Positions 1 to 10,528 of a DNA stretch of 64,000 bases are shown piece after piece (the first letter of the stretch is position 1; every line of letters begins with the position of its first letter). Below the pieces are notes generated by a model. That model was not told the origin of the DNA. It ran no database searches and saw nothing but the letters and a program-made list of their open reading frames with translations. The position numbers were made by a program, and so were the translations under genes. Source of the stretch: Zopfochytrium polystomum (Eukaryota > Chytridiomycota > Chytridiomycetes > Chytridiales > Chytridiaceae); NCBI GenBank assembly GCA_025765615.1, contig JAIVFJ010000140.1, forward strand, positions 62,001-126,000, given 5' to 3'.

Positions 1-410
1 CCTGGATTTGGCTAGATGTATTGACAGGAACCTCGATGCACCACCACAGATTTACCCTCCATCCTTCCATCACCAAGTGGCTCCTACCCAGTCCAACCTA
101 ATTTATGAGGCTTTTCATCATGGTAGCAGGTGGTAGAGCTTGTTACCCTCTGCCATCATCTTGTTAACTCTGTCCATCTGGGCTTAGCGCTTCTCCCACA
201 GAAGTGTTTCAGTCCTAAGTCATTTCCAAAAGTGAGGGGCCATTGGCCAGGGAAAGCAGGACTTTGCATTTCTGCTCAGTCTGTCAACTTGCATGTCTCA
301 AACTTGGCACCTTTCCAATTGTAGGGAGCACTCTAACCACTGAGCAAGGGAGCCTTGGATCAGCAATTAGAATCACGACTGAGTCTTTCTGTCTGCAACA
401 TCACCAATAA
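1..410. other. Left-edge non-coding flank of retrotransposon copy A
   Basis: No convincing gene. The only short open frame (130-324) has no recognisable domain. The sequence is AT-richer than the gene regions and holds a tRNA-like fragment on the minus strand near 290-355. The five bases left of the LTR (AATAA, 406-410) are not repeated at the other end of copy A, so this edge is not a clean insertion boundary. Confidence 0.5.
290..355 (-). repeat. tRNA-like / SINE-like fragment
   Basis: On the minus strand 347-328 reads TTGCTCAGTGGTTAGAGTGC, close to the D-arm (box A) consensus of tRNAs. The bases complementary to 295-304 read AGTTTGAGAC, resembling box B (GGTTCGANNC). No acceptor stem closes around it, so it is not a functional tRNA gene. 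It is most simply a decayed tRNA gene or the head of a tRNA-derived SINE. Confidence 0.35.
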
Positions 411-763
411 TGTCAGGAACAGGGCAGGACAGGACAAGGCAGACAAGGAACTGAGAGGAGTGATGATTGTATTGGAAACAATAATTCACTTGAGGGATGG
501 GACAGGTCCCCCATCCCCCTTTTATACCTTTTGAGAGTGTTCCTTGTCAACACTCCAAGAAAGTTCCAGAAAGAGCAATTAGTAATGCAATGATACCAAT
601 GATACCAATGACAACAAGACAAGTCAGGAAAGCAAAGAAGGTTCCAGAAGGTTCCACAAGGTTCCATGAAGGAATGTTCTAGAAGGTTCCAGAAGGTTCC
701 AGAAGGTTCCATGAAGGAATGTTCTAGAAGGTTCCAGAGGTTTCCAGAGGGTGATTCATAACA
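411..763 (-). repeat. 3' LTR of copy A (353 bp)
   Basis: Runs from TGTCAGG to CATAACA on the plus strand, so in element orientation it starts TGTTATG and ends CCTGACA. It matches the other LTRs here except for length. Its U3 holds heat-shock-element arrays of 4, 8 and 4 alternating GAA/TTC units. A TATAAAAG box reads on the minus strand near 519-526. Confidence 0.92.
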
Positions 764-3601
764 TCATCTCCCCCTTTTAGGCCTCTTCTGCAACTTGGTG
801 GGGTACCTGGTCTTGAACTCGAGCAGAAGGTCTTGGCAGTGAGTGAGGTTTGACTCAGGCTCCCAGGTGTTGTCAGCATCTGAGTAACCTTTCCACTTAA
901 CAAGGAACTTGAGTGTTCTTCCAAACCACTTGGCATCCAAGATTTGTTCAACCTCAAATTCCTCTTCACCTTCTACCTCAACTGGAGGAGGAGGAGGAAC
1001 AACTCTGCCTGGAATGGAATTGGCCACAAACTTCTCTAAAAGGCTGACATGGAAAACTGGGTGGATCTTCATGGATGCAGGGAGATCCAGCTTGAAGGTG
1101 ACTGGATTGATTTGCTCCAAGATCTTGAAAGGACCCAACTTGAGGTTGTCTAGCTTGGGACTTGGTCTTTTGGTCTGCAAGTTCTTCCTCAGAAGCCAAA
1201 CTTGCTGACCCACAGCAAGGTCATGGTCCATTCTGTGAGTGTTGGCGAATCTTGAGGCATCTTCTTGGGCTTGCTTCAGGGTGGAGTCCAGGAAGGTGCT
1301 GATGATCTTGAGCTTATGTAAGTGTGAAGCCGCAGCAGGAGCTTGGACATTGGATAGGGTCTCTTGTCCCAGAAGATCTCCTCTTGGATTGAAGCCATAG
1401 GTTGCAAAGAAAGGAGATAGCTGGGTGCTTGAGTGGAGAGAATTGTTGAGAGCAAATTCTGCCAGTGGAAGGAGGGTGGGCCAATCATCCTGTTGATAGC
1501 TGACATAGCACCTCAAATACTGCTCCAGAGTCTGGTTTGTTCTTTCTGTTTGTCCATCAGTCTGAGGGTGATAAGCAGTTGACAGTTGAGACTTGATTCC
1601 AAGGGCTGCTGTGAGTGCTTTCCAAAATTGAGATCTGAACTGTGGTCCTCTGTCACTGACGATTGACTGAGGCAGCCCATGGAGCCTGAATATGTGCTGC
1701 AAAAACAGGTCTGCTGTTCCTTGTGCATCTATATTCTCAGTGCAGGGGATGAAATGGGCCAACTTTGTCCTTCTGCAGATGACAACAAGGATAGAGTCAA
1801 ATCCATGGGATGGGGGCAGTTTCACAATGAAGTCCATGGATATTGATGACCAAGGGCTGATGGCAATTGGGAGGGGCTCCAGAAGTCCATAGGGCTTGTG
1901 TCTGCTGGATTTGTTTCTTTGACAGGTTTCACAGCTGCTGACATAGTTCTTGATGTACTTCCTCATGCCTGGCCAGTAGAAGTCTCTGGAAACAAGCTCA
2001 TATGTCTTGTGCTCTCCTGGGTGTCCAGCTGTTGCTGCATCATGCCTTGTCTTGAGTATCTCAAGTTTTTCCTCTTCTTGGCTGATTTGAATCTTGTGAG
2101 GCTTGGGGTCCTTGGAAATAGCATGGGCCCACACACTGTCAGGAAGCAATGAAAGGTGTGTCTTGGATGGTGGGGTGAAACCATCTCCCCCTTCAGGTGC
2201 AAGGTCTGTTCTTCTTGACAGGGCATCAGCCACAGTGTTAAATTGGCCAGGAGAATAGCACAGCTTAAAGTCATACTCAGAGAGCAGTTCAGCCCACCTG
2301 GCATGCCTCTGCTTGAGCAACCTCCTTGCCCTGAAGAAGGTGAGGTTCTTGTGATCCGAATAGACAGAGATGTTTTTAGAACCAGCCAAGTAGTGTCTCC
2401 AGAATTTGAATGCTTCCACAATTGCAAGCAACTCCTTGTCATGGACTGTGTAGTTACACTCAGCACTGTTCAGCTTCCTGGAGTAATATGCCACTGGATG
2501 CAGAGGAGCAGAGGGGTCCTGAGAGCTTGGCTGGGACAGAACAGCGCCAAGGGCATAGTCTGAGGCATCAGTTTCCAAGGTGAAGGGAAGCAAGGGATCC
2601 ACATGCTTAAGGAGTGGTGCACTTGTGGTTGCTGTCTTAAGAGCTAGCCAGGCTTGCTCTGCTGCTGGGGTCCATTCAAACTTGGTGGTCTTCTTGGTGA
2701 GATCAGTGAGAGGCTTGGCTATGGCAGAATAGTTGGCAATGAAGGTTCTGTAGAAGTTGCAAAATCCAAGGAAGCTTTGAACATCCTTGATGGAATTTGG
2801 AGCCTTCCATTCAAGAATAGTTTGGATCTTGTCTGGTGCCATGGAGATCCCTTTGTCAGACACAATGAACCCCAAAAACTCAATGGAGGTCTTGTGGAAT
2901 TCACACTTCTCCAGCTTTGCATAGAGGTCATGCTGTCTGAGTCTCTCCAAGACAGTCTTGACATGTCCCATATGGCTTGCAGTGTCAGATGAAAATACCA
3001 GGATATCATCCAGGTAGACAATGACAAAAAGGTCCAGAATATCCCTGAAGATGTCATTCATCATGCCTTGGAAAATAGCTGGAGCATTGGTAAGTCCAAA
3101 GGGCATGACCAAGTACTCAAAGTGACCGTATTTGCATCTGAAGGCAGTCTTCCATTGATCCTGGGGCTTAATTCTGACCAAATTGTAGGCACCTCTGAGG
3201 TCAATCTTGGAAAATATCCTTGCATGGCTCAGTTTGTCCAGTAATTCAGAGATGAGAGGCAGTGGATAGCGGTTCTTGACTGTCATCTCATTGAGATCTC
3301 TGTAGTCCACACAGGGTCTCAGTCCCCCATCCTTCTTCTTGACAAAAAAGATGGGAGCTCCAGCTGGTGACTTGGAAGGTTGGATGAATCCCTTGTTCAG
3401 CATTTCTTCAATGTATTCTTGGAGGGCCTTGGCTTCTGGTGGAGAGAGGTGGTACAGTGGCTTGAAAGGTGGGCTGCAAGTTTCATCCTTGAGTGGGATT
3501 TCACAGTCATAAGGCCTCTGAGCTGGTAGCAGGTCTGCCTTGGTCTTGGAAAACACATCAGCATAAGGGAGATATTCTTTTGGTAGCTTGGATGCCAGCA
3601 A
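764..3601 (-). CDS. Retrotransposon Pol: RT, RNase H, integrase, chromodomain (copy A)
   Basis: Uninterrupted 945-residue frame. The reverse transcriptase occupies roughly residues 45-230, with the catalytic YLDD at 196-199. RNase H follows from about 335, with TDASDYALGA. The integrase has an HHCC zinc domain ending in CETC, then an Asp-Asp-Glu core with acidic residues in MDF, SDRGPQF and QTERTNQTLE. A chromodomain near 870-915 contains FLVKWKGY and NTWEPESNL; such domains steer integration to modified chromatin. The stop codon (764-766) abuts the 3' LTR, and the polypurine tract (complement of 767-778) lies inside the last codons. Protease and the Gag zinc knuckle are missing from this copy, so it could act only with help in trans. 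The true N-terminus would come from a Gag-Pol fusion. Confidence 0.92.
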   Translation of the reverse strand: MLASKLPKEYLPYADVFSKTKADLLPAQRPYDCEIPLKDETCSPPFKPLYHLSPPEAKALQEYIEEMLNKGFIQPSKSPAGAPIFFVKKKDGGLRPCVDYRDLNEMTVKNRYPLPLISELLDKLSHARIFSKIDLRGAYNLVRIKPQDQWKTAFRCKYGHFEYLVMPFGLTNAPAIFQGMMNDIFRDILDLFVIVYLDDILVFSSDTASHMGHVKTVLERLRQHDLYAKLEKCEFHKTSIEFLGFIVSDKGISMAPDKIQTILEWKAPNSIKDVQSFLGFCNFYRTFIANYSAIAKPLTDLTKKTTKFEWTPAAEQAWLALKTATTSAPLLKHVDPLLPFTLETDASDYALGAVLSQPSSQDPSAPLHPVAYYSRKLNSAECNYTVHDKELLAIVEAFKFWRHYLAGSKNISVYSDHKNLTFFRARRLLKQRHARWAELLSEYDFKLCYSPGQFNTVADALSRRTDLAPEGGDGFTPPSKTHLSLLPDSVWAHAISKDPKPHKIQISQEEEKLEILKTRHDAATAGHPGEHKTYELVSRDFYWPGMRKYIKNYVSSCETCQRNKSSRHKPYGLLEPLPIAISPWSSISMDFIVKLPPSHGFDSILVVICRRTKLAHFIPCTENIDAQGTADLFLQHIFRLHGLPQSIVSDRGPQFRSQFWKALTAALGIKSQLSTAYHPQTDGQTERTNQTLEQYLRCYVSYQQDDWPTLLPLAEFALNNSLHSSTQLSPFFATYGFNPRGDLLGQETLSNVQAPAAASHLHKLKIISTFLDSTLKQAQEDASRFANTHRMDHDLAVGQQVWLLRKNLQTKRPSPKLDNLKLGPFKILEQINPVTFKLDLPASMKIHPVFHVSLLEKFVANSIPGRVVPPPPPVEVEGEEEFEVEQILDAKWFGRTLKFLVKWKGYSDADNTWEPESNLTHCQDLLLEFKTRYPTKLQKRPKRGR

Positions 3602-4086
3602 AAGGTCTGATGGGTCCAGGTTGTTGTGCTCCTCAGCAGTGGGGCTTGAATTCTTGACTGGGAACTGTGATTCTTGAATCTTTGACTGAGAGTTCTGTTC
3701 TTGGCAAAGACTGTGAGCTGTGGAACTTGAATCTTGAATGTGGACTGTGAACTGTGGGTGCTTGTGAAAAGAACCTTGACTTGCTCACTGGGAAATCTTG
3801 AAGGTTGGAGAAGGATGACATTCTCCACAGTGGCCATGAAGTTCCTAAGGTCTTTGGCCAGCCCAGTGAACTTGTCAGGGCTGGGAACCTTGGGCTCTCT
3901 TGCTTGGTTGGCTTGAGGCAGGGGAAGAGCTTGATGTTCTTGTTGGTGAAGTTGTTGTTGAAGCTGGTGCTGCTGGTGAAGGACTTGTTCTTGAAGTTGG
4001 TGTGTCTGTCTTGAAAGGGCTTGTAATTGGTCCATCAAGGCTTGGAAGGCAGTTGCATCAGGGAAGGTGTTGTTTGGGTCAGACAT
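3602..4086 (-). pseudogene. Truncated gag of copy A
   Basis: The frame starts at 4086 with MSDPNNTFPDATAFQALMDQ and a Gln/Leu-rich coiled coil, as in copies B and C. After about 110 residues it jumps across a deletion into the Gln/Ser-rich spacer that normally lies downstream of protease, and it is then out of frame with Pol. The capsid end, CCHC knuckle and protease are lost. Confidence 0.85.
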
Positions 4087-4113
4087 GATGGCAGAGAGTA
4101 GTGGGAGAGGGTG

Positions 4114-4124
4114 AAGTGAATTAT
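4114..4124 (-). promoter_or_regulatory. Putative self-priming primer-binding site (copy A)
   Basis: Two bases inside the 5' LTR edge the minus strand reads ATAATTCACTT. The same element RNA carries the complement AAGTGAATTAT within its LTR (4207-4197), near the predicted 5' end of the transcript. No TGG start or tRNA 3'-end match is seen. An 11-nt internal match is the arrangement known from Tf1-type self-priming. Confidence 0.6.
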
Positions 4125-4126
4125 GA

Positions 4127-4434
4127 TGTCAGGAACAGGGCAGGACAGGACAAGGCAGACAAGGAACTGAGAGGAGTGATGATTGTATTGGAAACAATAA
4201 TTCACTTGAGGGATGGGACAGGTCCCCCATCCCCCTTTTATACCTTTTGAGAGTCTTCCTTGTCAAGACTCCAAGAAAGTTCCAGAAAGAGCAATTAGTA
4301 ATGCAATGATACCAATGATACCAATGACAACAAGACAAGTCAGGAAAGCAAAGAAGGTTCCAGAAGGTTCCACAAGGTTCCATGAAGGAATGTTCTAGAA
4401 GGTTCCAGAGGTTTCCAGAGGGTGATTCATAACA
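4127..4434 (-). repeat. 5' LTR of copy A (308 bp)
   Basis: Same TG...CA ends as its partner but 45 bp shorter, because one repeat unit of the heat-shock-element minisatellite is absent. In element orientation the order is U3 with HSE arrays (4 + 4 units), TATAAAAG (near 4235-4242), then the segment complementary to the primer-binding site. Confidence 0.92.
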
Positions 4435-4644
4435 TCCCCCATCCCCCTTTTAAACCTTTTGAGAGTCTTCCTTGTCAAGACTCAAAGAAAGTTCCAGAAA
4501 GAACAATTGGAAATACAATGATACCAATGACACCAATGACAACAACAAGTCAGGAAAGCAAAGAAGGTTCCAGAAGGTTCCACAAGCTTCCATGAAGGAA
4601 TGTTCTAGAAGGTTTCAGAGATTTCCAGAGGGTGATTCGTAACA
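4435..4644 (-). repeat. Truncated, diverged older LTR fragment
   Basis: Directly beyond the copy A LTR, sequence from TCCCCCATCC to GATTCGTAACA repeats the promoter-distal two thirds of the LTR with scattered substitutions (TATACC is TTAAACC, ATTCATAACA is ATTCGTAACA). It shows more divergence than the other LTRs. It is probably a remnant of an earlier insertion or of unequal LTR recombination. Confidence 0.85.
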
Positions 4645-5500
4645 AAACCCTGTCATATTTGCTGTCATCCTTGGCGAAGACAAAGATAAACCAGAAGAGA
4701 GCTTAGCTCCAACGCCAGGCTGCCTAGCAGCATCCATCAACGCTGGAACCTGTCACTGAATCACCACTTCCACCATGTGTCATTGTCAACATCAAAGATG
4801 CACCAACTGGACTTTGCAAGCTACTTGCAAATCAAACAACCCCTCACCATCGCTTGCAACTACCTTGCATCAGCCACGCCAGAACCACACTTCCCAAAAT
4901 GTTTTCGCAAGGAGCCAATCCATCAATCATAACTCCCACCTGTGCCTGTTCCCACAAGGAAGCCCGTGCATCAGACTACAATGAAGAATGGACTGCACTC
5001 TTCCCCCACGACCGTTTTAGCTTGGGCGCCGGTCCGACCATCTGAGCTTGAGGAACTTCACTCTCTCATGGATTAGCACAAGATCTGGGAACTGGCAGTT
5101 CTTCCTCCAGGCAAACGTGCAATGTTCTGCAAATGGGTTTAAATTTGGGAAAATTCAGGAATCATCAAGGGAAGCGTAGAAATGCGTAGAAATGCAGGTA
5201 TAGGTTTTTTATAAGCTCGAAAATGCGACGTTAAATAAGCAGAATCGCTCAAAACGAGGCTGCTTAAGTTAAATCACGTTACGGAGGTCGGAATTCTTCA
5301 GGACAGCGCCGAACCAATCCCGCCCAAGGCAGACTGTTCTGCCGACACCGGGCTTCACAGGAAGAGTCCAATTACAAACTAGAAAATATGCGCAATCTGT
5401 CATCACAGTAAGGAAGCTAAGGTGCCTCTGTGGACTTACTCAAAAGGTACACACTCTTCGCACGCACTTTTGGTTCAGCACCAGGCCAAAGCATGACAAC
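4645..5500. other. Intergenic region, no gene recognised
   Basis: Short open frames only (longest 69 residues), without domains or convincing splice structure. Base composition is intermediate between the retroelements and the GC-rich genes. Confidence 0.5.
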
Positions 5501-5502
5501 AA

Positions 5503-5562
5503 CAGGGATTTGAACCACAGCGCTTAGTGCGCTCACGGCGCGTGCTAACTGCTGCCCTATAA
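5503..5562 (-). repeat. tRNA-like sequence with good A and B boxes
   Basis: On the minus strand AGGGCAGCAGTTAGCACGC (complement of 5560-5542) resembles box A, and GGTTTAAATCCC-type sequence, exactly GGTTCAAATCCC (complement of 5518-5507), matches the box B consensus GGTTCGAANCC. The two lie about 24 bases apart, in tRNA order. No full cloverleaf closes, so a SINE head or decayed tRNA gene is preferred over a working tRNA. Confidence 0.45.
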
Positions 5563-5828
5563 TATCTGAACATAGAATGTCAGGACTCTCAATAAATAGT
5601 ACATTTACTATGTCCACTTGTGTGTCTGCTTAATTGGGTTGTCTTTTTGTTGCCTGTCTTTCAGTTGCCCGCAGGGTATCCCTAATGGGGCCAGCGGCCC
5701 AGCAGATGGTGAGAGACAGGCACTCCACAGCTGTTCCCCACAGTCACCTCAGCCACACCAAGGCCCCTTCATGGGACCACCCTGACGACCACTCTGTCTA
5801 CAACCCAGCCACACTCGTCGCCCATTCT

Positions 5829-6166
5829 TTGCAACATAAGATAATTCAACCAGATATACATAGCCTGGCTCGATTGTTAGTCACTTGCTTCACACTTCAC
5901 AATGTACTACATACCCCTGTTAACTCCATGAAAGACTAAGTTACTCACGTCTCTCGTTGTATTCCAAATTGAATTCACAACACTCTGTCTACACCTAGTC
6001 ATTGGTTGCGATGTATCGGACAAATCCACCAGATATAAACAGCCCCACTAGATAGTTGGTTACTAGCTTCGCACTTCGCAACGTAACTACGGTATTCTCT
6101 GTTCAAAGTCAAGTTAAACACTGTCCCGCGTCGCTCTCCAAATCGAATTAAAACACAATTCTCTCA
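5829..6166 (+). repeat. Diverged tandem duplication, about 177-bp period
   Basis: Unit 1 (about 5829-5995) and unit 2 (about 6006-6166) align along their length. Shared blocks are CCAGATATAcATAGCC versus CCAGATATAaACAGCC, CTTGCTTCACACTTC versus CTAGCTTCGCACTTC, and TCCAAATTGAATTCACAAC versus TCCAAATCGAATTAAAACAC. Each unit carries a TATA-like core (GATATACATA or GATATAAACA). It may be a duplicated promoter or a tandem remnant of a mobile element. No open frame spans it. Confidence 0.75.
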
Positions 6167-6169
6167 AAG

Positions 6170-7002
6170 AAGAAGGAATGGATTGAGGCAACCAGTTCAG
6201 AAATGGGCTGTGGCAGCCTTCTACATTTTGGCGTTTTGTCAGCTGGTGATTGTCGAAGTCGGTACAAATTGTGGCTCAAGGTATCTACAAGGTGCGAAAA
6301 AGGAACATCAAAACATCAACAAGCCAGTGTTTGTCGCTGGATCCACATGTTCCCCAAAAATGGGGAGGCAATATGATTATTTGTGTGCCTAAAAATCGGG
6401 ATTTTGATTTGCAAGCGTTTATGCTTGTCTTTGTTGAAGTACATGTGCATCAGGGAGCAAAAACGCGCAGTTTCCGCAGCAAGCGAGAAAATTGGGCGAG
6501 AAATGAAGGTGCAGAGCGACTGCCATGAGAAGTTATAATCATTGAACGCTCACCCTCATGGCGACGGAATTCTTTTGACGGAAAGGTGCTTTCAAGGAAG
6601 AAATCCACGTTTACATTGACCTGCTGGAGAAACTGGGTGGCACGGCTGGCAAATGGGAGTTTGGTTGCTGGAGGAAAAAAAATAATCGCGCACGACTTTG
6701 TATGCAGATTGTTCAACCGTGACGAAAGAACGCTGCTGGACGCAGAGACTGTCCTTGCGAATCCGTATGCTCGGGCGGCCGTTGCGTTGAGTGCGCAAAC
6801 TAGAGTCTCTCTTACATGTAAATTGCGAGACCCTGCAGCAGGCTGCAAGCGGTCAACGACGATGGAGATACTGTACACACATTGCATTCAAAAGAGGTTC
6901 AACAAAGATTGTTTCCTAAATGTTTGTTCATTGATACTTCCGGCCGAGAAAAGATCCGGTGCCCCCCCGAATGAAATGGCTGCATTGGGCAGTCGCGTGA
7001 TG

Positions 7003-7035
<33 letters not shown>

Positions 7036-8079
7036 CGATGCGTGTGTGATTGTGCGTGATTGTGTGTCCTGTGTGTGAACGCATAAACAAACAATAGTTG
7101 CAGTTGGAGCGTGGGAAATGGCAAAAACGTGGCCATCGAGGCGATGATGCAATCGCGAGAAAAGGGGATGGAATCTATCCACAAACACATGCAAACCGAG
7201 AGAGAGAGAGCGAGTGCGAGAGAGAGAGAGAGAGAGAGTGTGTGTGTGTGTGTGTGTGTGTGAGTGAGAGAGAGAGAGAGTGAGAGAAAGAGGGCAGAAA
7301 CCGAGGATGTGGAGGGAAGCGGCTGCGAATGTTTTCTGGGTGACCGTCTCGTCATTTTGTCTCCGCGCCCGCGTCTGTCTCTCTGAATTCACAATGGATC
7401 TGTCGGGCGCCTGTCTTCAGCGGACTTGACCCTTTCCCTTCATTTGATTGGTGCATGCGCAGTTCTCCCTCAGCGCATGGTGGGCGGTGGCGCACCCCGT
7501 CGCACCATGCATGGATGCGGAGCAAAGGCGCTCTCCTCCAATCAGCGCCGCCCGACGTGCCCCCTAACACAAGAAACAACAAACAAAAACAGTAACAAAC
7601 GAACAACAGCAACAAACAACAAAGCACGAAATTTTTTCATGTCTTCTCCAATTATAGTGTGTGAGTAAGAAATATTTGTCTTAGTCAGTCAGTACATGAA
7701 TGGCGAACTAGAATGAATTAATTTCCATTTCGGATCTAATTTTCTTCTTTTGTCTAAACTGTTACGAAACAATACTTGTGAAGTCGGTCGGTCGCATGAC
7801 CGTGTGCATCACTGCGCAATGCTGCCCGCTGCCGGCGGGAGTGGGTGTCTGGCCCTGTCCGACGCCCACTCATGCTGCGCCTGTCTGTCTGTCTGCCTGC
7901 CGGTCCGTTAATCCGGCTTGTCTGTCTCGCCTGCTTTCCCAATAGCTCTGTCAGCTTCCCCACTCGGTGCTTCCTGTCTGTCGCCTGCGCAGTCAAATCC
8001 TGTCAGGCGACCAGTCTGCGCATTATTGTGCGCAGCCAGCATGCCTTGCTTTCTCTCACTTTCACTCTCACTCTCACTC

Positions 8080-8135
<56 letters not shown>

Positions 8136-8199
8136 GCTCTTTGCTCTGTGCTCTCTCTCTGCTCTCTCCGTCCCTCTTCCTCCCTCCCCCCTTGCTCCC
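6170..8199. other. Gene-poor region with microsatellites
   Basis: No supported gene; the 157-codon frame at 6586-7059 has no domain and runs into a (GT)n tract. Microsatellites: (GT)n near 7002-7030, (GA)n and (GT)n at 7199-7260 with more GA to 7290, CTGT/CCTG-type repeats around 7880-7930, and (CT)n at about 8051-8133. The last lies just upstream of the TATA box of the next gene. Confidence 0.6.
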
Positions 8200-8207
8200 T
8201 ATAAAAA
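8200..8207 (+). promoter_or_regulatory. TATA box of the secreted-protein gene
   Basis: TATAAAAA lies 124 bp upstream of the ATG at 8331 and about 67 bp downstream of a long (CT)n tract. This is a plausible core promoter with a start near 8230 and a 5' leader of about 100 nt. Confidence 0.6.
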
Positions 8208-8330
8208 CCCTCCGCTTCTTTGTGCTGAACCCATCACTCCTCTCAAGACTTATCCCCACCAAAAAGCCAAAAGACCTCTACGCTCATCCCTTCTCTCTCA
8301 CTTGCGAATACCTCACAAGACAATCAAGAA

Positions 8331-9249
8331 ATGAAGTTTGCCGCTGCCTCCCTCCTTGCCCTCGCGGCTGTCGCCAAGGCCACCGTCGTGCCGTCCGTCG
8401 TCACCAGCATCGCGACGCTCGACTCGTCCGCCACCTCCCTGACCCTCGGCCTGGCGGTGACGGTGTCGTACGGTCCCGAGGACTCCAACACCACCGTCCC
8501 TTTCACTTTCGGCTCGACGGACGGTTTGCAGTTCGGAAACGGCGTCTTCACCGTTCCCGTCACGGACGTGGCCGTCACCTCCTCGGTGTCCGCCACCGCG
8601 ACCTGGGCCCCCGCTGACGACGCCGCTAAAGCCGCCGCCGTCAACGTCCTCTCGGCCTTCACTTCCAACAACGCTTCCTCCATTGCCGTCACCAACGCCA
8701 ATGACAACACCACCTACACCGTCACTGTCAACGGCGTCGGAGTTGACATCATCCAGACCCTCTACGTTCAGTTGAGTGCTCAAAAAAGGCCGAGGGACAA
8801 CATTTCAAAAACCAAACATTGGCCAGCTCCGCTAACACCGATCCAAACCATTTTTATAATTTAGCGTCACCACCGCCACCGTGACCACCCACCAGTCGAC
8901 CAGCTTCATTCAGACGTTCAACCCCTTCACGGTGCCCCTCGGCTTCGTAGGCATCAGCGCCTCAGCCACCGACTTTGGCCTCGCCAGCCAGCCCGTTGTC
9001 GGCACCATCAGCCAGCCCGACCTCGCCGCCAGCGGCCTGGCCTTCACCGTCGCCCCGGGCGCCGTCGTGAACTCCACCACCCTCCCCGCCGTCACCAACC
9101 TGAACCTCGCCACCATCGTCCAGCTCCTCAGGCAGTTCGCCGGCGGCGCCACCGTCCCCCTCTACGTCAACGCCAACGCCGTCATCTCCATCGGCAACTA
9201 CGTGACCCCCGTCAACGTCGCAAAGACTGTCGGCGCCAAGCTGGTGTAA
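8331..9249 (+). CDS. Small secreted protein of unknown function
   Basis: Two exons, 8331-8770 and 8865-9249. The 94-bp intron begins GTTGAGT and ends TTTAG, and joining through a split His codon restores the frame. The product is 274 residues. Residues 1-17 (MKFAAASLLALAAVAKA) form a classical signal peptide. The mature chain is rich in Val, Thr, Ala and Asn, with several N-glycosylation sequons (NTT, NAS, NDT) and alternating hydrophobic/polar strands suggesting an all-beta fold. There is no C-terminal hydrophobic anchor, so it is probably exported or wall-associated rather than GPI-linked. A strong TATA box and CT tract precede it, fitting high expression. I do not recognise a family. Confidence 0.8.
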
Positions 9250-10528
9250 GAGCCACCACGAACGTCGCAACCCCCCCTCTCTCTGTCCCTCCAAAAGCCT
9301 CTCGCTGAAACTATTGTTCTATTGTTCTCCCCCCGTGGTTTTTTTTAATGGATCTCATCTCTGCCTCTACTTGAAACTCCTTTGTTTGCCCCCGCGTTCG
9401 TTGCTGGATTGTGCGAAAAGAAAAATGGTTATTTTTGATGTCCTATTTTTGCTTTTCTCCTTGCGGCCACGAGCGGCCTTCCCTCCTCCCCCCGAATCCT
9501 CCCAAACCTTCAAGCCTTATTTCAAAATTTTTTTTTTCGGACCTTGTTGTTAAGCCGTGTGCTTTGTTAACGTTAGATCGAACTCGAACCCGAAACAAAA
9601 AATGAAAGTAACCTGACCATTGAACTCACAAAAAGCACCTTTCTTTCCTTTTTTCCTTTGCTTTTTTTTTGGCTCCTTGGAATGTTGGGGTTGGCTTTGA
9701 ACTTCCCATGTTCCGAGATAGAACGAAAGCAAGACTCGAAGAAGTGTCAATGTCCATAGTTGGGCGTGCGCTGAGGCGACGTGACGGCGGAGGTGGAAGA
9801 GCGAGGCGAAATGGGAATTGGGCGCCGAAACAATTTGGTTGGTGTGGATATCTTTTGCTGTGGGGGTTTTCTGCATCGGCGTGTTACCCCTTTTCGCCAA
9901 CTCCTCCGCTACGCCTTCGAAACCCCAAGGTCTTTCCGCAAATCCTTTCACAACGGGTTCCATGCTTTGTTCAGACTCAACGAAGGACGCGTGGGGCACA
10001 GTTTCTCACTCTCTTTGTTGGGTGGCTGTCGCCTGAAAGCCACCGAAGACTTGTCACCTTAGACCTTAGAAGACCAACGCAGAAAATCGAGATGAAGCCA
10101 TACACAACCGCCCCAACCTGCCACCTTTCCCCAGAATCAGAATCTTCGTCTCTCAGGTTCGATCGAGATGCGGCTCGTGGCCCTCCCTCCGTTATCCTTC
10201 CACCCCCTTCGTCCGCGACGGAGCAGCGTATTATCCAGGCGGCTGGAACCGCTAGATTCGTACAGAATACCTACCTTTTTGAGGACGTTTAAAATCTCAC
10301 ATTTGGCAACAAAGGAACCAGATCCACCATCAGGGTTTGCATCGCACAAAACACGATAAGCTTTGTCGGGACGCACAGGCGTCTTGCCTTTCGTGTTGCA
10401 AACACGCCCTCAGAAAGCAGTTTCAACCTCTACCCGCCTTTCCTTCGTTTGATTCTCTGACCTCCCAGAAACCTAATCCACTTTTCAGTAGACTTAACTC
10501 ACAGCAGTTGGTGCGTCCCCACCTGGCA
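9250..10528. other. Intergenic region and possible 5' end of the NACHT gene
   Basis: Mostly unassigned. Short frames at 9314-9553, 9669-10292 and 9550-9999 lack domains. A frame open from 10337 joins in phase to the NACHT gene's first assigned exon, so its coding start could lie upstream of the ATG chosen at 10529. Confidence 0.45.

Larger units (their letters stand above)
411..4434 (-). mobile_element. Ty3/gypsy chromovirus LTR retrotransposon, copy A (internally deleted)
   Basis: The element lies on the minus strand between LTRs at 411-763 (3' LTR) and 4127-4434 (5' LTR), both with TG...CA ends. Inside are the gag start (4086), a fused remnant, and an intact reverse transcriptase-RNase H-integrase-chromodomain frame. 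Compared with copy C it lacks about 1.2 kb covering the end of gag, the CCHC knuckle and the protease; the junction lies near 3757. The two LTRs differ by one 45-bp heat-shock-element unit and the flanks show no target-site duplication, so the copy is old or recombined. An RT-integrase frame with a C-terminal chromodomain places it in the chromovirus branch (Tf1/sushi-like). Confidence 0.93.

Noticed and set aside
4100..4126. tRNA primer-binding site next to the copy A LTR
   Set aside because: No TGG at the expected position and no recognisable tRNA 3' complement; the internal self-complement fits better.
9669..10292. 207-codon frame upstream of the NACHT gene
   Set aside because: No motif, and its frame does not lead through a good splice site into the NACHT exons.
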